A DNA stretch of 64,000 nucleotides, from contig PYIU01000004.1 of assembly GCA_003415625.1 (NCBI GenBank), forward strand, positions 4,774,001 to 4,838,000. The letters are read 5' to 3'. A program made the translations under genes and the position numbers. The stretch's first letter is position 1, and each line of letters starts with the position of its first letter. Origin of the DNA: Aquanectria penicillioides. Lineage: Eukaryota > Ascomycota > Sordariomycetes > Hypocreales > Nectriaceae. The notes beneath the pieces were generated by a model. The model saw nothing but the letters and a program-made list of their open reading frames with translations, searched no databases and was not told the DNA's origin. Below are positions 25,387 through 36,918 of this stretch, piece by piece.

Positions 25387-26159
25387 GTGCATGCAGGAAA
25401 CCAAATAAGAACAATTGGTTGGTTAACATATTATCAATTATCAATATCAAACAGTATTGAAAGTTGTATATCTGATTTTTGGGAAATTAAGCCATTTTGG
25501 AAAGATCTTGTGAAGCTCTCGGTTGAGTCTGGCCAAGGGTTTATGATGGAGGAAGTAACTCGACGCCAACAATTGTGCAACGCACAAAAGAACATCGGGT
25601 TCATTTTGACCACTTGGGCTAAATTTGTAAGTTTCCAAGGACAGATGTGCTTCTCTTACTCAAGTAAAATTTTGGCCGTCGACTGATCTATCTCCTTGTT
25701 TTGTTAAATCAGGCGTACTTCCTCTCTTTGGTCTCATTCAAAGAGTTCATTCATGTTCTGGCCCAAGCCTATCCTCACGCTTCGCACCAAGAATACAAAG
25801 GATATTTACTTAATAAAATCCTGAAACAACTGCAGACTCTTATTTCAACTTCTGAATACATCACCCAGCGGCCATCCGATAACTCCATCGATACCAATCA
25901 ACCAACTACGCCGCTGGCTAGGAGAGAACATACACTAGAGGACATTGTGGTCGGAAATGAGTCGCTGCAGTTCATTCTTTCAACCAAGGGAGAGGAATTG
26001 ACAATTCGGAACATTGCCACAGGCGATGGTTGCGTACAGGTCTTTGTCTCTGGAGCAGAGACTGTTATTAAGCCGTTGCTCGAAGCCCTGAAGCCAATGA
26101 TGCGATTGCGACGGCGGTGTCGACCTAAAAGAGGTCAACGGACATACAAAGACATATAA
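25387..26159 (+). CDS. Hypothetical protein, two exons (228 aa)
   Basis: Two frames join through a consensus intron. Exon 1 is 25,387-25,626 (80 codons), the intron is 25,627-25,712 (GTAAGT...ATCAG, 86 bp), and exon 2 is 25,713-26,159, in phase. I do not recognise a domain. The protein is mixed helical in look, has no evident signal peptide or membrane segment, and ends in a basic tail (RLRRRCRPKRGQR). It is the first gene after the transposon block, and its codon use is like the other genes rather than the RIP region. The start is uncertain, because the upstream 300 bp hold no other in-frame ATG that I could defend. A relic of a longer protein, such as the N-terminal part of a STAND/NACHT-type gene, cannot be excluded. 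Confidence 0.5.
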
Positions 26160-26630
26160 ATTCCCTAGGATGTGGCATGATTGAGGGGTAGGGGCAAAGG
26201 GGGAAGGAAATGTTGATTTGTGGACACTGCTGTATGTGATGTTGGGGTGTTGGATCCATGAGCATACTTGACAGAGAGCTAGGCCTTCAACTCCCTTCAA
26301 GAAGTAGAAGTCTAATTTTGGTGAATAGATTTTGAGGATGAAACTAGGTACGTGGGTCACAATTTCAATATCGTCAACCCCTCTTTGATCTCGTTGACTT
26401 TGTCGATGACGTTGCCAAGGTGATGCGCTGCATATTCCTAGGGCTTCCTACCTGAACGCCTAATGTAGGCGGCTAATGCAACCTTGAAAAATAGTCAGCT
26501 GCTCAGCCTATCAAACACAAAATCGCCCGCTGGCCTATTAAACTTGGCCTAACAGTCAGGTTGCCCCTCTTGAAGACTTTGGTTTCGCTTTCTAGCACAC
26601 TGCAATAATGCCTTTCGCTTGCTCGTCTCC
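26160..26630 (+). promoter_or_regulatory. Intergenic region / presumed Clr5-ankyrin promoter
   Basis: This 470-bp gap separates two plus-strand genes. Antisense frames here are shadows. An upstream ATG at 26,608 opens a nine-codon frame that stops just past the chosen start at 26,631, so it would act as an overlapping upstream ORF if it is transcribed. No clear TATA element is seen. Confidence 0.35.
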
Positions 26631-29600
26631 ATGGTAAATCAAAAGTCGTCAAAACGCGTCGGCGAGCAGGATTGGGCCTGCCATGAGAGCACGATTCGCC
26701 GTTTGTACATTGACGAAGATAAGAGTCTCCAGGATGTCATGTCGACTCTGGCCAAGTGCCATGGGTTCCGCCCGAGGTAAGGCTGCGTAGAAATGTCGCT
26801 ACATCGCAACGAGGAAGCCCGAGGCATTGCAGAAGCTAAAACAATCCCAAGCAAATCGCAATTCGAGACCCGGTTCAAGAAATGGGGCATCACGAAAAAC
26901 CGCAAACGGGGAGAATGGAAAGCCCTAGCGCAGCACCTGGGACATCGTGAGGCCACAGGAAAGAAGTCGTCTGTTTTCATCAACGGTGCACTCGTTCCGA
27001 CAGTCAAACTCGATAGAGAAATTGCGCGACTTGGCTGTCGCATACGTCCAAGTGTAGAAGACCAGGTCCCCAAGCCTCTGCCGCCCGGATTCCTCGTCCA
27101 GACTCCACCATCCGAAAGGACTGAGGTTGCGACTGCATCCGAGTTACCAACGGCTCGCCTGTTTCGAGCATTCACGGAAAGCAATGGTAAATCACGTGCT
27201 ATCATGCCCTCGAGGCCTTGATGCTAATACACACGAAGAAGGCGGAATATCGCTGTTATTTCCACTACAAATGCCAAGCCATATCAACCCTCAAGTTCTC
27301 CTTGACAACACGGATTCATTGCTTAAGCCGCAACTCGTTCCACAGTCAAGTATTGACCTGCGACACGACTCTGTCGCCGCCTCCGACGGGTTAAGCGGGC
27401 CTAGTCCGATCGACTCGCCTGATGCGAGTGTTTTGTCTCTTCTCCCAAATGCCTTGGCCACCTCGCTTGCTAGGTTGAATCTAGCCGCCAAGCAAGCTTC
27501 AAATAACGCGGCAGGGTCTCTCCTTGAACCGGAGCCCTTCAACTCGCCGTATGCAAGAGTCTTCATTTTCCAGTTGATTAATGGCCTTATTTTCAACACT
27601 GGGCTCTCCAACCCCGAAGTGTGGGGCTTCTTGAAGGCGCGAGCAGGGCCGAGTCTACGGAACTTCTTCCGCAGGTTGCCGGTTCACGAGGCAAGAATCG
27701 TTGCCGAAAAAGTCTTCCAATGTGCAATCGAAGCTGGAGATGTAGAGGGAGTCCAGTTCCTCATGGAAGCCCCTGACACCAGGATCGACCCGAATGCTGT
27801 AATATGCTGGTGGGATGGTGGGTATAAATACACGGCCCTTCAGCTGGCTGTTATCTTGCGGCATCTCGATGTCACCAGGATCTTGTTGAGCCACGGGGCC
27901 GATCCAAACAGAGATCTGCAGTCTTCAAGGCTGCCTCCCGCTGCTTTAGGGCCAGCACTCTCCCACTTCCTGAACCCCGATCCAAGCAACCGGCTGGAAT
28001 TCGTCAACTTGCTGATGCAATACGGCGCTACTGTCCACGTGGAACATGTAAAAGGTGCAATAGGAGATGAAGATCAACCTGTCACCATCAAGTTTTTCGA
28101 AGCCGGAACAGTGGCAGATCATGTACAGTGGATCCGAGCAGGGCACCTGCAGAGTGCGTACGATTTCTTCAACGAGGATTCGTTCGTTAGCATGTTCAGC
28201 AACATTGCTACGCCTGAGGTGATTGATGCCGTCAAGGAACAAAGTTACTACCCGAGTACTCTCCTGGACACCATGATAAGAAAAGGAAACCTTGGGCTTG
28301 CTCAATCGTTTGTATCGGAATATGGGTTAGCAGCGGGGCGATACACGCCGCAGCATGCGATTGCCAGCGGCAGCTTGGCCATGGTGAGTTGGGTGTTCCA
28401 GCGATTCGCCGACTCCATTGACTTGCTGCCAATTCTCGGCGACTTATTTGCGGCAAGCATCACGTCCCAGAACGAACAAGTCATGGCCATTCTTGAAGAT
28501 TACGGCGCCCTCGACCAAGTTGCGAAGACTGAACACGACTCATCCCGCGCCTTCGAGGCCGCCTTTGCCGTTGGCAACTTCGACATGGCCAAGCGTCTCC
28601 TGGACATCAAAGCGCCCTGCAGCGCTGAAACACTGGGATCTGGCTTGTTTCGGGCCATTGAACTCGTTCAATTCGAATCTGTTGGCTGGTTGCTGGACTT
28701 GGGAGCGGATCCAAATCATATCGCATTGGACGACAACGGGCAGTATGGCACCGACACCTCGCTTAGTCTCGCGTTGCAGATGCGAAGCCGAGAGTTGGTC
28801 CAGATGATTCTTCTCTCTCCAGATGTCGATGCTTCATCGCCTCTATTCACGCCCATGATTCGGGCAGTTGAATGGGGCGAGAGCGACATCGTTCGGGATC
28901 TGATATTTGTTGGCGCACCGGTTAATGCGCCGGCAGATTCGCTGACGCCACTCACGCGCGCCGTATCGAATAACAATCGCGAGATGATGGAACTACTGAT
29001 CCAATTCGGGGCCTCTGTCAACCTGAAGGTTCGCATAACGAGAGACAAACCTGATCCATTCAAGCCACGCAACTGGGTGCCCGTGAATGGCGAATCTCCG
29101 GTTCCCAGGCGAAGTTACGTGACTCCTTTATCTGCGGCTGTGATAGCTGGAGACGATGAAAATGTCCGCGCACTGCTCTCGTACGGTGCAGATCCGGCCG
29201 ACTCAATGGCACTCACCGAGGCCTACTTTGGCGAAAACGAGAGTGCGATGGACATTATCTTGCAAGAATGCCGCAGGAGATACTCAAGAGGCCAGCCGGG
29301 ATTCGGATATGAGGTAATGCGAAGGGCTATCCAGCGGGGGGAGCTGGCCCTGCTCAGCAAGCTTCTGGCGAACAATGTACGATTCGCCACAATCTCGTCG
29401 TTGCGCAGCGAGCTGTTTGGCGAGAACATGTACTCGAATCGAACTCCTCTAGTGGATGCAATCGAGAGAGGTGACGACGTGGGCTTCGCAATGTTCCGGA
29501 TGATGCTAGATGCTGAACGGGACGCCGGAGTCACACCCGATCTTGAGGCCATCATCAAGCAAACCCCAGGCCCATGGGGCGGACAGACCAAGCATCACGC

Positions 29601-30207
29601 GGAGACAGCTTTGCTTGTCGCCATCGGAGCAAAACAGTTGGACAAGATCCGGCTTCTGGTCGAGCGTGGGGCTGGCATCAACTCCTCGACCCGCCGAGGA
29701 ATCCGCAGGACCCCGTTGCAGGCCGCCGCCGAGACGGGCGACTTTAGGATCGTCGAGTTCCTCGTCCAGTCTGGAGCAGATGTAAACGCTCCGCCGGGCG
29801 GCCAGGGCGGAGCGACGGCTCTGCAGTTGGCCTGTACGGGCGGCTACGCTGGCATCGTGGAATTCCTGCTACACTCTGGGGCCGACGTGAATGCTCTGCC
29901 AACGCAGTGGCTCGGCCGCACGGCGCTGGAGGCGGCAGCCGAACATGGCCGCTTCGACATTGTCGTCATGTTGCTGAATGCAGGCGCCAGTATTGATGGC
30001 CTGTTTCGCTCATACTTTGTGCAAGCTGTGGACAGAGCACGCGAGCGAGGACATTTGGCCGTTGCGGAGCATTTGGCGTCTCGAGACCCAATCTTAATCC
30101 AAGAAGTTTCCACGGGGAGTGAGAAGATGGAGTCTATTGCTTCGAGTTCCAGCGTTCAGATTGGATTTAATGTCGATCAGTTTATAGACTGGGATGAAAC
30201 TGGCTAG
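26631..30207 (+). CDS. Clr5-domain ankyrin-repeat protein (1,149 aa, three exons)
   Basis: The exons are 26,631-26,776, 26,852-27,186 and 27,239-30,207. The introns are 75 bp (GTAAGG...CCAAG) and 52 bp (GTAAAT...GAAG, with a GCTAATAC branch site). Splicing creates a Clr5 domain at residues about 13-68: W...I..LYIDEDKSLQDVMSTL...HGFRP, then SQFETRFKKWGITKN. Residues about 170-330 are a less conserved linker. Ankyrin repeats run from about 350 to 1,090, the clearest at 358-384 (TALQLAV...LLSHGADPN) and three near 986-1,082 (TPLQAAAETGD, TALQLACTGG, TALEAAAEHG). Clr5 is a small fungal N-terminal domain, thought to bind DNA and often fused to ankyrin or TPR arrays. The substrate or partner here is unknown. 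The frame is intact with no broken repeats, and the gene lies only 1.5 kb from the transposon block. Domain call is firm; cellular role is open. Confidence 0.85.
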
Positions 30208-31588
30208 AGACCGTGGATGGATATGTTGGGAACACTTCCTCGGCCTAGAAAAGAAAAGCAAACCCCCCAGGAAAAATAACAAAGGGTACGAGGAGGCTTG
30301 TACTCTGAGTATGAAAAATCCTAGGGTATTGTACTTGTATGGCAGTCCATGGCCTCCTACGACGTTTGAAATTAATGGTCACGCTGGCAATTGTGTGCTT
30401 TGGGTAGATTACATGAATCGTCATAGTATTGATGTTGATAACATTGCGGTCCTAATCTCTACAGCCTGAAGGAAATGAGCGACGAAAAGGAAAACGGACA
30501 ACCAAAAGGTTGTGGAAATAGGAAAGACGACAGGAGCAGAACAATGAATCAAGGGCTAGGGTATTGGCCATTGAATATGCCGGCACGGGCCTTCAGTCGG
30601 ATTTCCTCTCATATCCTGGAATTTCACAGCCAAGGAACGGCTCATCCCCCCTCTTTTGATCAAGCCAGTTTTGCAGAGGAGTATTCCCACTATGACCGCT
30701 GATCGAAGCAAGTCTGGCCTGGAAAGAGGCCTTTTGGTTGTCGTTGGACTTGCAGCCATCGGCGCTTTGAGTTTCATGTTTGACGTCTTTGTACGCACTC
30801 TCGCTCTTTTTCGGTGCCATATCATTGTATACCAGACCTACAAACTCTAAGCGAGGGGTGAGGTCGGCAATCGCACCATTTGTATGACGAGACGTAGACT
30901 CCCGGTCCACGATCTTGTTCTACTTGAGCATTAGTACTGACTCTAAGGCCAACTTGCATAGCTGGAATTCACCTGTCTCTGACTCATGGTGTTATCTGTT
31001 GAATAGCAATGAAAGGGAAGGTGTGGTGAGAAACAGTAGAAGCAAACAGGGCGAGGAAGAAATGAAGGAATTGTACGATTGGGGAGATGTTTTGGACCGT
31101 TTGAGAATAGAATTAGGTGCGTAGCAATTGGAATAGCTGCATTGATTGCTTAGATCGATAGAGAAAGCTCTAGGATAATTGAAACTAGCGAAAACTGTCT
31201 CTATTTATGTGCTGGTTTAACATGTGTCGGATACTTCGAGGCAATGGCCAGATCCACATGCACTACTTCCGAATGCCTCATTGTCCAATCCGCAGCGTCT
31301 GGCAATTGGATATTTATAATCCTCAACGCCATGAGCCTGTCGGAAAGACCAATAGGGCCGCGAAATGTCGAGCAATTTCACCATTTGCTGGACGAGAACA
31401 GAATCTGAAAACTCCATGTCTCTGCCTTGCCCAAATCAGATTTCGTGTCTGGCCAATTATCTCGGTCCAGGGCTGACGATCGATTAGTATTGGCCAATCA
31501 AATCAAGTACGCCATCAGCCTTTTGCCAAGTCAAGCATTCGCATCGCTTCTTTTTCAGCTGGGCGGCTTTGCTTTTTGATTTCTGTAA
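30208..31588. other. Intergenic, no supported gene
   Basis: Only short frames (under 105 codons) on both strands, without domain features, signal peptides or convincing splice joins. The first 100 bp are presumably the 3' UTR of the ankyrin gene. Confidence 0.5.
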
Positions 31589-33360
31589 TCATTCTTGACT
31601 ACGTATAATACATTGTCCTGCGTAAGTTAAGAACTGGCGACCGAAGCTTGGGTATTTCGCAAGACTGCAAGATACAACATTCTTGCCATCGAAGTGCTCT
31701 GTGACAGGCAAATGAACCAATGATAAAGTTGTGCCCATATTATACCATGATATAGTCAGGAGAGCATCTCTCGCTTTCCAAAACGGTGAAATGAAATACT
31801 GCGCGTAGGCTGCATGCTGTTCTGAGTTGCCCAGAAAGTCGGATACTCGTGCTACCCATTTCTGTTTCTCGACTGGACCTTGGACCTCGAAATACGCGAT
31901 TATCGCTGGTATAACGATGGACTGTATGCGCTGGGAAGTTACTAAGTAGGTTAAATCTAATCTTGATAGAATGGCATTGGCCATCATCAGCGCAGGCGCA
32001 TCGTTACACCTAAACGGGTACCTAAGACGGTGGATGATTAAAAGTTGCATTTCGGTACGAAAGGTCTTAGTACCGCCCGACCTATGTCTCTCTCCCTACT
32101 CATCCCAAAATGGACTGCTAAAAATTCCCTCTTTTGACCGTTTATATCTCTCACGTAAATATCATGTGTTAAAGTGGTTCCTTTCTCCTTCTCTTCTTGC
32201 CTTTTCTCTATTATTTTAGCTGCATTACGCTATAGAGTTGTAGAGTTGTGGATTGTGTTGTGTTGTGGTGGTGTCAAGAGCTAAGGGCTAAGGCCTTGAA
32301 AGCTAAGAGTACTGGGGCCCCGAGGACCCCAGTACCCTGGTCGCTATGCTATTCCTTTGGCCTGGGTGGCCTTCTCTATCTCTCGTTCCGAAAGGCTCTG
32401 ACAACAAAACCACGCGCGGCGCCGTGGCCTTTTGTTTCCCCCCTGTATTGTCAAACGCATTGCTTGCGCCTGGCAAATCATATGAGATACCTCGAGGGTA
32501 GAAAATTGAGCGGTAAGGTCATCCGCTAGGCAGATATCCCAGGACTTGATGGCAACTACTATCTGGTTCAGAGCGCCAATGATTTCATTTATTTCTTCGT
32601 AGTCTGTATGGGAGAGGGAGTTGCTTAGTTCGCAGATCGTCAAACACTTAGCCTCCAACGAGGAGCTGTTGTATGAGTTGTTGTTCGCTAGAACTAAAAT
32701 CACTGTACTGTAGAAGTCCCCTATTAGGACCTAGAAACATCATTAGCCAAAGTTAACACTGATAACCTATTCGCGTATCACGATACAAGAATGACTGACA
32801 GATAAGAGTGGTAGATCAGGCCACCTGCCGGGATGCTATCACGCACAAGCCAATGTTCAGTATGGTAGATTCGCCGCATAGAGATGCCACAGGAGCTTTT
32901 CTAATAGTTGACAAGAGCAGATAGTGTTTGAAGCCGATATAGTGTATAATGCACGCCATGCGATCTCCACATATGTTAATCTGTCGTTGTGCAATATTTT
33001 CCGATAAATTGCTAAAGGTGTTTCTGATTGTATTGACACATCCAATTTCCCCACCTATAGCAGCTATGCAAGGCGTGATGCATATGAGCTGACCTTGCAT
33101 GCTAGAGATACGCAACCATGACAAACTATCCGCCTGGGCAGTGTACAGAACAGAGAGTTAAAAGTCGGGGATTATACTATCGAGGCCGGTCCAACGTGAT
33201 TAGCTCGCTGTAGGGGAAGGGAGAGGCTGTCGTGGGACGAGGTGTATGACGCAATATGTGACCGGATGTTAACGTGATCAACTGTAATCGGAAAGGATTT
33301 ATATAGGGTGCAGCCTGTCCACTTATCTCTTAAAATTAGTGCGAATTCGAAGATCAAAGT
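31589..33360 (-). CDS. Possible multi-exon hypothetical gene or regulator relic
   Basis: Four minus-strand frames lie in order: 33,357-33,172, 33,124-32,816, 32,703-32,344 and 32,050-31,589. A plausible intron (acceptor TTTCTAG near 32,732) joins the second and third. The third reads like a soluble helical protein (EAKCLTICELSNSLSH...). The last (IPAIIAYFEVQGPVEKQKWVARVSDFLG) ends in a stop at 31,589. The helical, domain-poor style could fit the middle region of a fungal Zn2Cys6 regulator, but no zinc cluster is visible. The N-terminal 25 codons of the last frame fall in a hairpin (32,017-32,074), so the true exon probably starts later. Exon limits are not settled and this may be a pseudogene. 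Confidence 0.25.
32017..32335. repeat. Two short inverted repeats flanking 230 bp
   Basis: GGTACCTAAGAC at 32,017 pairs with GTCTTAGTACC at 32,064-32,074 (one-base bulge). A second hairpin has GTACTGGGG/CCCCAGTAC arms near 32,309-32,335 around a GC-rich loop. Both begin with GGTAC/GTACT-like ends. They could be termini of a small non-autonomous element or simple foldbacks. No target duplication was identified. Confidence 0.35.
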
Positions 33361-33999
33361 CTGGAAATCTGAAAGATGAATGAGATGGAATCAGGTTGTT
33401 GTGTCGTGGTGGGTCGATCTTGGACCGGCCATTTATTCGCGGCCTGATTGAACAGCCCGCACCTGGGAAGCTTGGGACATAGCCAAAAGAGCCCAATAAA
33501 CAACACCTGGGGTGCAGGGTGTGATCAATATTAGCGAATTGCCATGGCCAAGTCTACTGTCTTTAGCCTGTTCAACTTGGGGTAAATTAACATAAAGGCT
33601 TTCTTCCATTAAACAAGTCGCTGTGAGATTCTTCATTGGTTTTCGTCTGCGATAGAAGTCTTTCTTCATCTATATCCCATCGCGAGCTTCTTCGATGTTA
33701 TTATTTCCACTCATGTACAATTTAGATCTCGTCAGGCGGTAAGATACAGCTTGCAGCTTCGAGAACTAAAAATGATCGATTTAGGAAGCAATGAAAACCG
33801 GCGCAACCAAAAACAGAAAAACAAATAAATCTAAATGTTTCAACATATGTACTTGCTTATTCAAGAAAGGTGACAACCTTATTCTACTTCCCGCATACCT
33901 CTGCATTACTCTGCAAACCCAAATGTCCATTAAATGCTTGGGACATATGACGCTCCATAGATGCAAGTTGAAGCTCAAGTTTAGTGTTAAGACTGTTTA
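33361..33999. other. Intergenic, no supported gene
   Basis: Short frames on both strands without recognisable features. Confidence 0.45.
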
Positions 34000-34800
34000 G
34001 AGTGCCTGAAGTCTTCAAGGTTGCAAAGTCCTCTGCTGATCGAAATCTGACGAATTTTCATTAGCTTTGGAATCAAGAGAGTTGACCCGAGAGGCAGTTT
34101 CTCCTACCTCAACCACAACGTCGTTAAACGTCATCTCGACACTCTCTGAGCACTAGAGCGCTCTGAAAGAACGCCGTCTAGAACATGCTGCCGCTGTGTA
34201 GGGTCCTTGCTCCAGAAGTGATAGATCACTACGAAGATAATCTTCGAATCCTCGTCGGCATCGTCTACCCGCTTGAGGTATCCGCCCTCCTGATTGTAGT
34301 GATGAAGGTCATAGTCAGGGCTCCCTAGACCTTAAATATTCTTCAAAAGCCTGTCTTGATCGACAATAGACATCTCGCGCTTGGGGATATCGGAAGAAAC
34401 ATGGCCAATAAAAAAGTCAACGGGGTGCATATATCACTCTAGTTCCCACAGAGTGTCCGGCTCGCCATCCAAATCTTGACCCCAATAGTAACTGTCTCCG
34501 GTCAGCTCGGTGCGAGACACATCAGAGAGATGAATCAGCCTATCCTTCCACTCAGTTATAAGAATACATCAGTGAAATGTTCATAGGGCTTATGAAGGAC
34601 TCCATTCAATAGGATCTCACAGGGAGATTCGGATATGAAGCAAGCGTTGAAGGCTTACTGATGCCATCTCCCCATCGCTTCCCACTACTTGAGCAACCAC
34701 AAAGAATTTGGGGGCCATGATGAGGGGATATCTCCAGAAGTGTACCTAATAGAACTTGTAGTACTCTAGCAGGGGCTTGGGACTGTGGCATAAGGACTCA
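34000..34800 (-). pseudogene. Broken dimeric alpha/beta-barrel (ABM-like) monooxygenase gene
   Basis: The minus strand from about 34,560 to 34,000 translates as EWKDRLIHLSD...ESYYWGxDLDG-like sequence (here DSYYWGQDLDGEPDTLWELE), then HPVDFFIGHVSSDIPKREM, SPDYDLHHYNQEGGYLKRVDD and IIFVVIYHFWSKDPTQRQHV. This resembles fungal proteins with two antibiotic-biosynthesis-monooxygenase-type ferredoxin-like folds. At least two in-frame stops interrupt it (after LWELE and after RLLKNI). A further stop or frame change follows SAQRVSR. The N-terminal 80 codons (34,800-34,560) are scrambled across frames. Such proteins often sit in aromatic-catabolism or polyketide clusters, which fits its neighbours. 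The family call is moderate, but the broken state is directly visible. Confidence 0.45.
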
Positions 34801-36543
34801 TGATCTTCTAGAATTGAAGTATATTCGAGTCAGATATCTTGAAAGACGGAGAAAAATGAACAGTAGTCGAAAACCATGCTGGAAATTGGTTTCGGTTGGG
34901 GTGCACTCCGAATCCTATCCGAGTCCAGAGAAACATCATGGTTCAAACTTTGGCACATTTGCCATGATCATGCAGGGCCGAAAATCGAGATCGAATGGCA
35001 CCATAGGGCAATAAGCGGAGCCCACAATAATAGCTGAGGCTTGCTAGTTAGTTAGACAGGCTGCTTCACATCCAAAGGCTCTCCAGCTTCTCGTCGGTAC
35101 TTGTTCCATGCTAAATCGGTTTGCAGAGATTGTCGTATTCATATCTGGTCGATGGCTAGAGACTGGGGGTATCAACTAAGATCATCGTATTCAGCCACTC
35201 GGTACTAAAGTTAGCGGGCCGTCCTGGCCCGCTTACCATTGACTTCATCTACAACTTAACCTGCAAGGAATAGACAAGGAAGACTTGAATGGATGAAGAA
35301 AATAGGTAAAGGAATTACATAATATTGACATGAAAGGCCTTATCTCAACTGCCTTCTTGGGATGGGAGGGACAAGAGAGGGGTGGCTGGGTCCCGACACG
35401 TCTGGCACTAAAAGGCATCATGGCATTAGGCTGGAATACTTATATAAGATTGATGGTGATGGGTTCATGAGCCGTTTTTAGGGGTAAGAAATCAATAATC
35501 GAGATCTGCTTCTAATTCTACTATTATTGGATAGTGTTGGGTGATCGGGAGCTTTGATGGAGTATCTGCTACGCCCTACGTAGTTTTTCGAGGAACAGGC
35601 AAGAGTGCAAAGGTTAAAGGCCCGGGATTAATCAGTCACCGCCTCAACTTGGCGAATTACAGCGCTGCCAACCATGGAATCGGAGACATCCGTCCTGCCG
35701 CGGCTCTGTGGACCCACGCCAGGATTTGCACAGCTGGCTAATAATCAACGTCCTCGCCACTACAGGCGATCATCTAAATTCTTTCTGGGGCGGCTACAGC
35801 ATCGTCGAGAGAGTCCAAGGGCCATTCCGTCAAAGAAATGCCATTTAATGCAATGAACACGATGCTGAGCAGGGACATCACATCAAGACGCCTTAGCTTC
35901 CCGAGCAGCTCATGGGGAAAGGCCCAGGATGGAGAACCAACAGCTCATTTCCAATTCAGACCTCGCCACTGATGCTTTTGAAGCCATGTCTTAAGTCCAT
36001 GGAACTATCCACATGACTTGCCACAAGTACGGAAACAAGTCTGTGTGCTACCCAACATGGGAATGCGACTTTTTTTCTCGCATTAATGCAAGACTTAAAC
36101 GAGCTGCCAAGGTAGAATTCGGACCGTCAATCGATCCACAGCCATATCACGCTGCGCTGCGCCTCGTACAAACATTCAAATCGCTCGATTTCACGCATCT
36201 TGTTACCGTTGATATCCTTAAAACAGGCCATCGTGGTCGGCGACCAAATTTCTCATCCTGCGGAGATCCTGGAACAATGGTTCATTGCGGTTGGTTGGGC
36301 GGCAATGTATGCACCCAATAAGGTAGGTACCAAAATCAACACAGACTTTATTATCCAATCGGATCAGCAATCGACCTTATTCTCGTATCCTGCCACAATC
36401 GGCAACTGCAGGAAGTAATATGCATTTGCTCTCAATTAGTATAAGTATCTTCTCATTGCCCAGTGCTATTCATCTGAAACTCGCAACGCTAAATTCAAAT
36501 ACATCATACAAATCAATTACCAACCTCAATCTTATCATTTACA
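34801..36543. other. Intergenic with weak coding traces
   Basis: No intact gene. Plus-strand pieces at about 35,720-35,830 (HSWLIINVLATTGDHLNSFW) and 36,090-36,320 (LKQAIVVGDQISHPAEILEQ) look protein-like but are short, lie in shifted frames and could not be assigned. They may be further relics of the decayed cluster. The last 100 bp are the presumed promoter of the small secreted protein gene; CATACAAATCAATTACC lies just before its ATG. Confidence 0.35.
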
Positions 36544-36918
36544 ATGGTTGCATTCACCAATCTCTTCATCGCCGCCCTGGCTCTGGCTGCTCCTCTTGTT
36601 GTAGCAGACAATTGTAAGAAGGGACTGTACTACTGCGGCTACGGACTCCTGAACAAAGGTATGTAGTCTCAATGGAACCAGCGCCAGTATTGTTTCTGAT
36701 TTATCACAGGCAACTACTACAACCAAATTTCGGATGCCTTGGGCAATGCTGGTCAACCTCGAAACAGTGATTACATCAACAACTCCCTGTTTTACTGCAG
36801 GGGCGGCAACAATGGCGATATTTCTTTTACTGTGAAGTGCTCTAACTGCGTTGATGGCGGATCTGGAAACAGTGACCATTGCCTTTACAAGCTCGCTGAG
36901 GAGGAGACCGAAAGCTAG
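36544..36918 (+). CDS. Small secreted cysteine-rich protein (107 aa)
   Basis: Two exons, 36,544-36,658 and 36,710-36,918, are split by a 51-bp intron (GTATGT...TCACAG) and stay in phase. Residues 1-21 (MVAFTNLFIAALALAAPLVVA) are a classic signal peptide with a likely cut before DNC. The mature chain of about 86 residues has six cysteines in the order NC...YYC...FYC...KC..C...HC, enough for three disulfides, in a Gly/Asn-rich context (CSNCVDGGSGNSDHC). It is extracellular by inference. Small secreted cysteine-rich proteins of this kind are common in plant-, insect- or fungus-associated ascomycetes and are often called effector candidates; no activity can be stated from sequence. The gene is intact, although it sits among broken genes, suggesting it is still under selection. 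Confidence 0.8.

Noticed and set aside
27291..30113. Many antisense frames of 60-120 codons
   Set aside because: Shadows of the GC-rich ankyrin exon; no domain features.
31217..31476. Overlapping 66- and 89-codon frames near 31.2-31.5 kb
   Set aside because: Mutually antisense, no conserved features, no splice-consistent extension.
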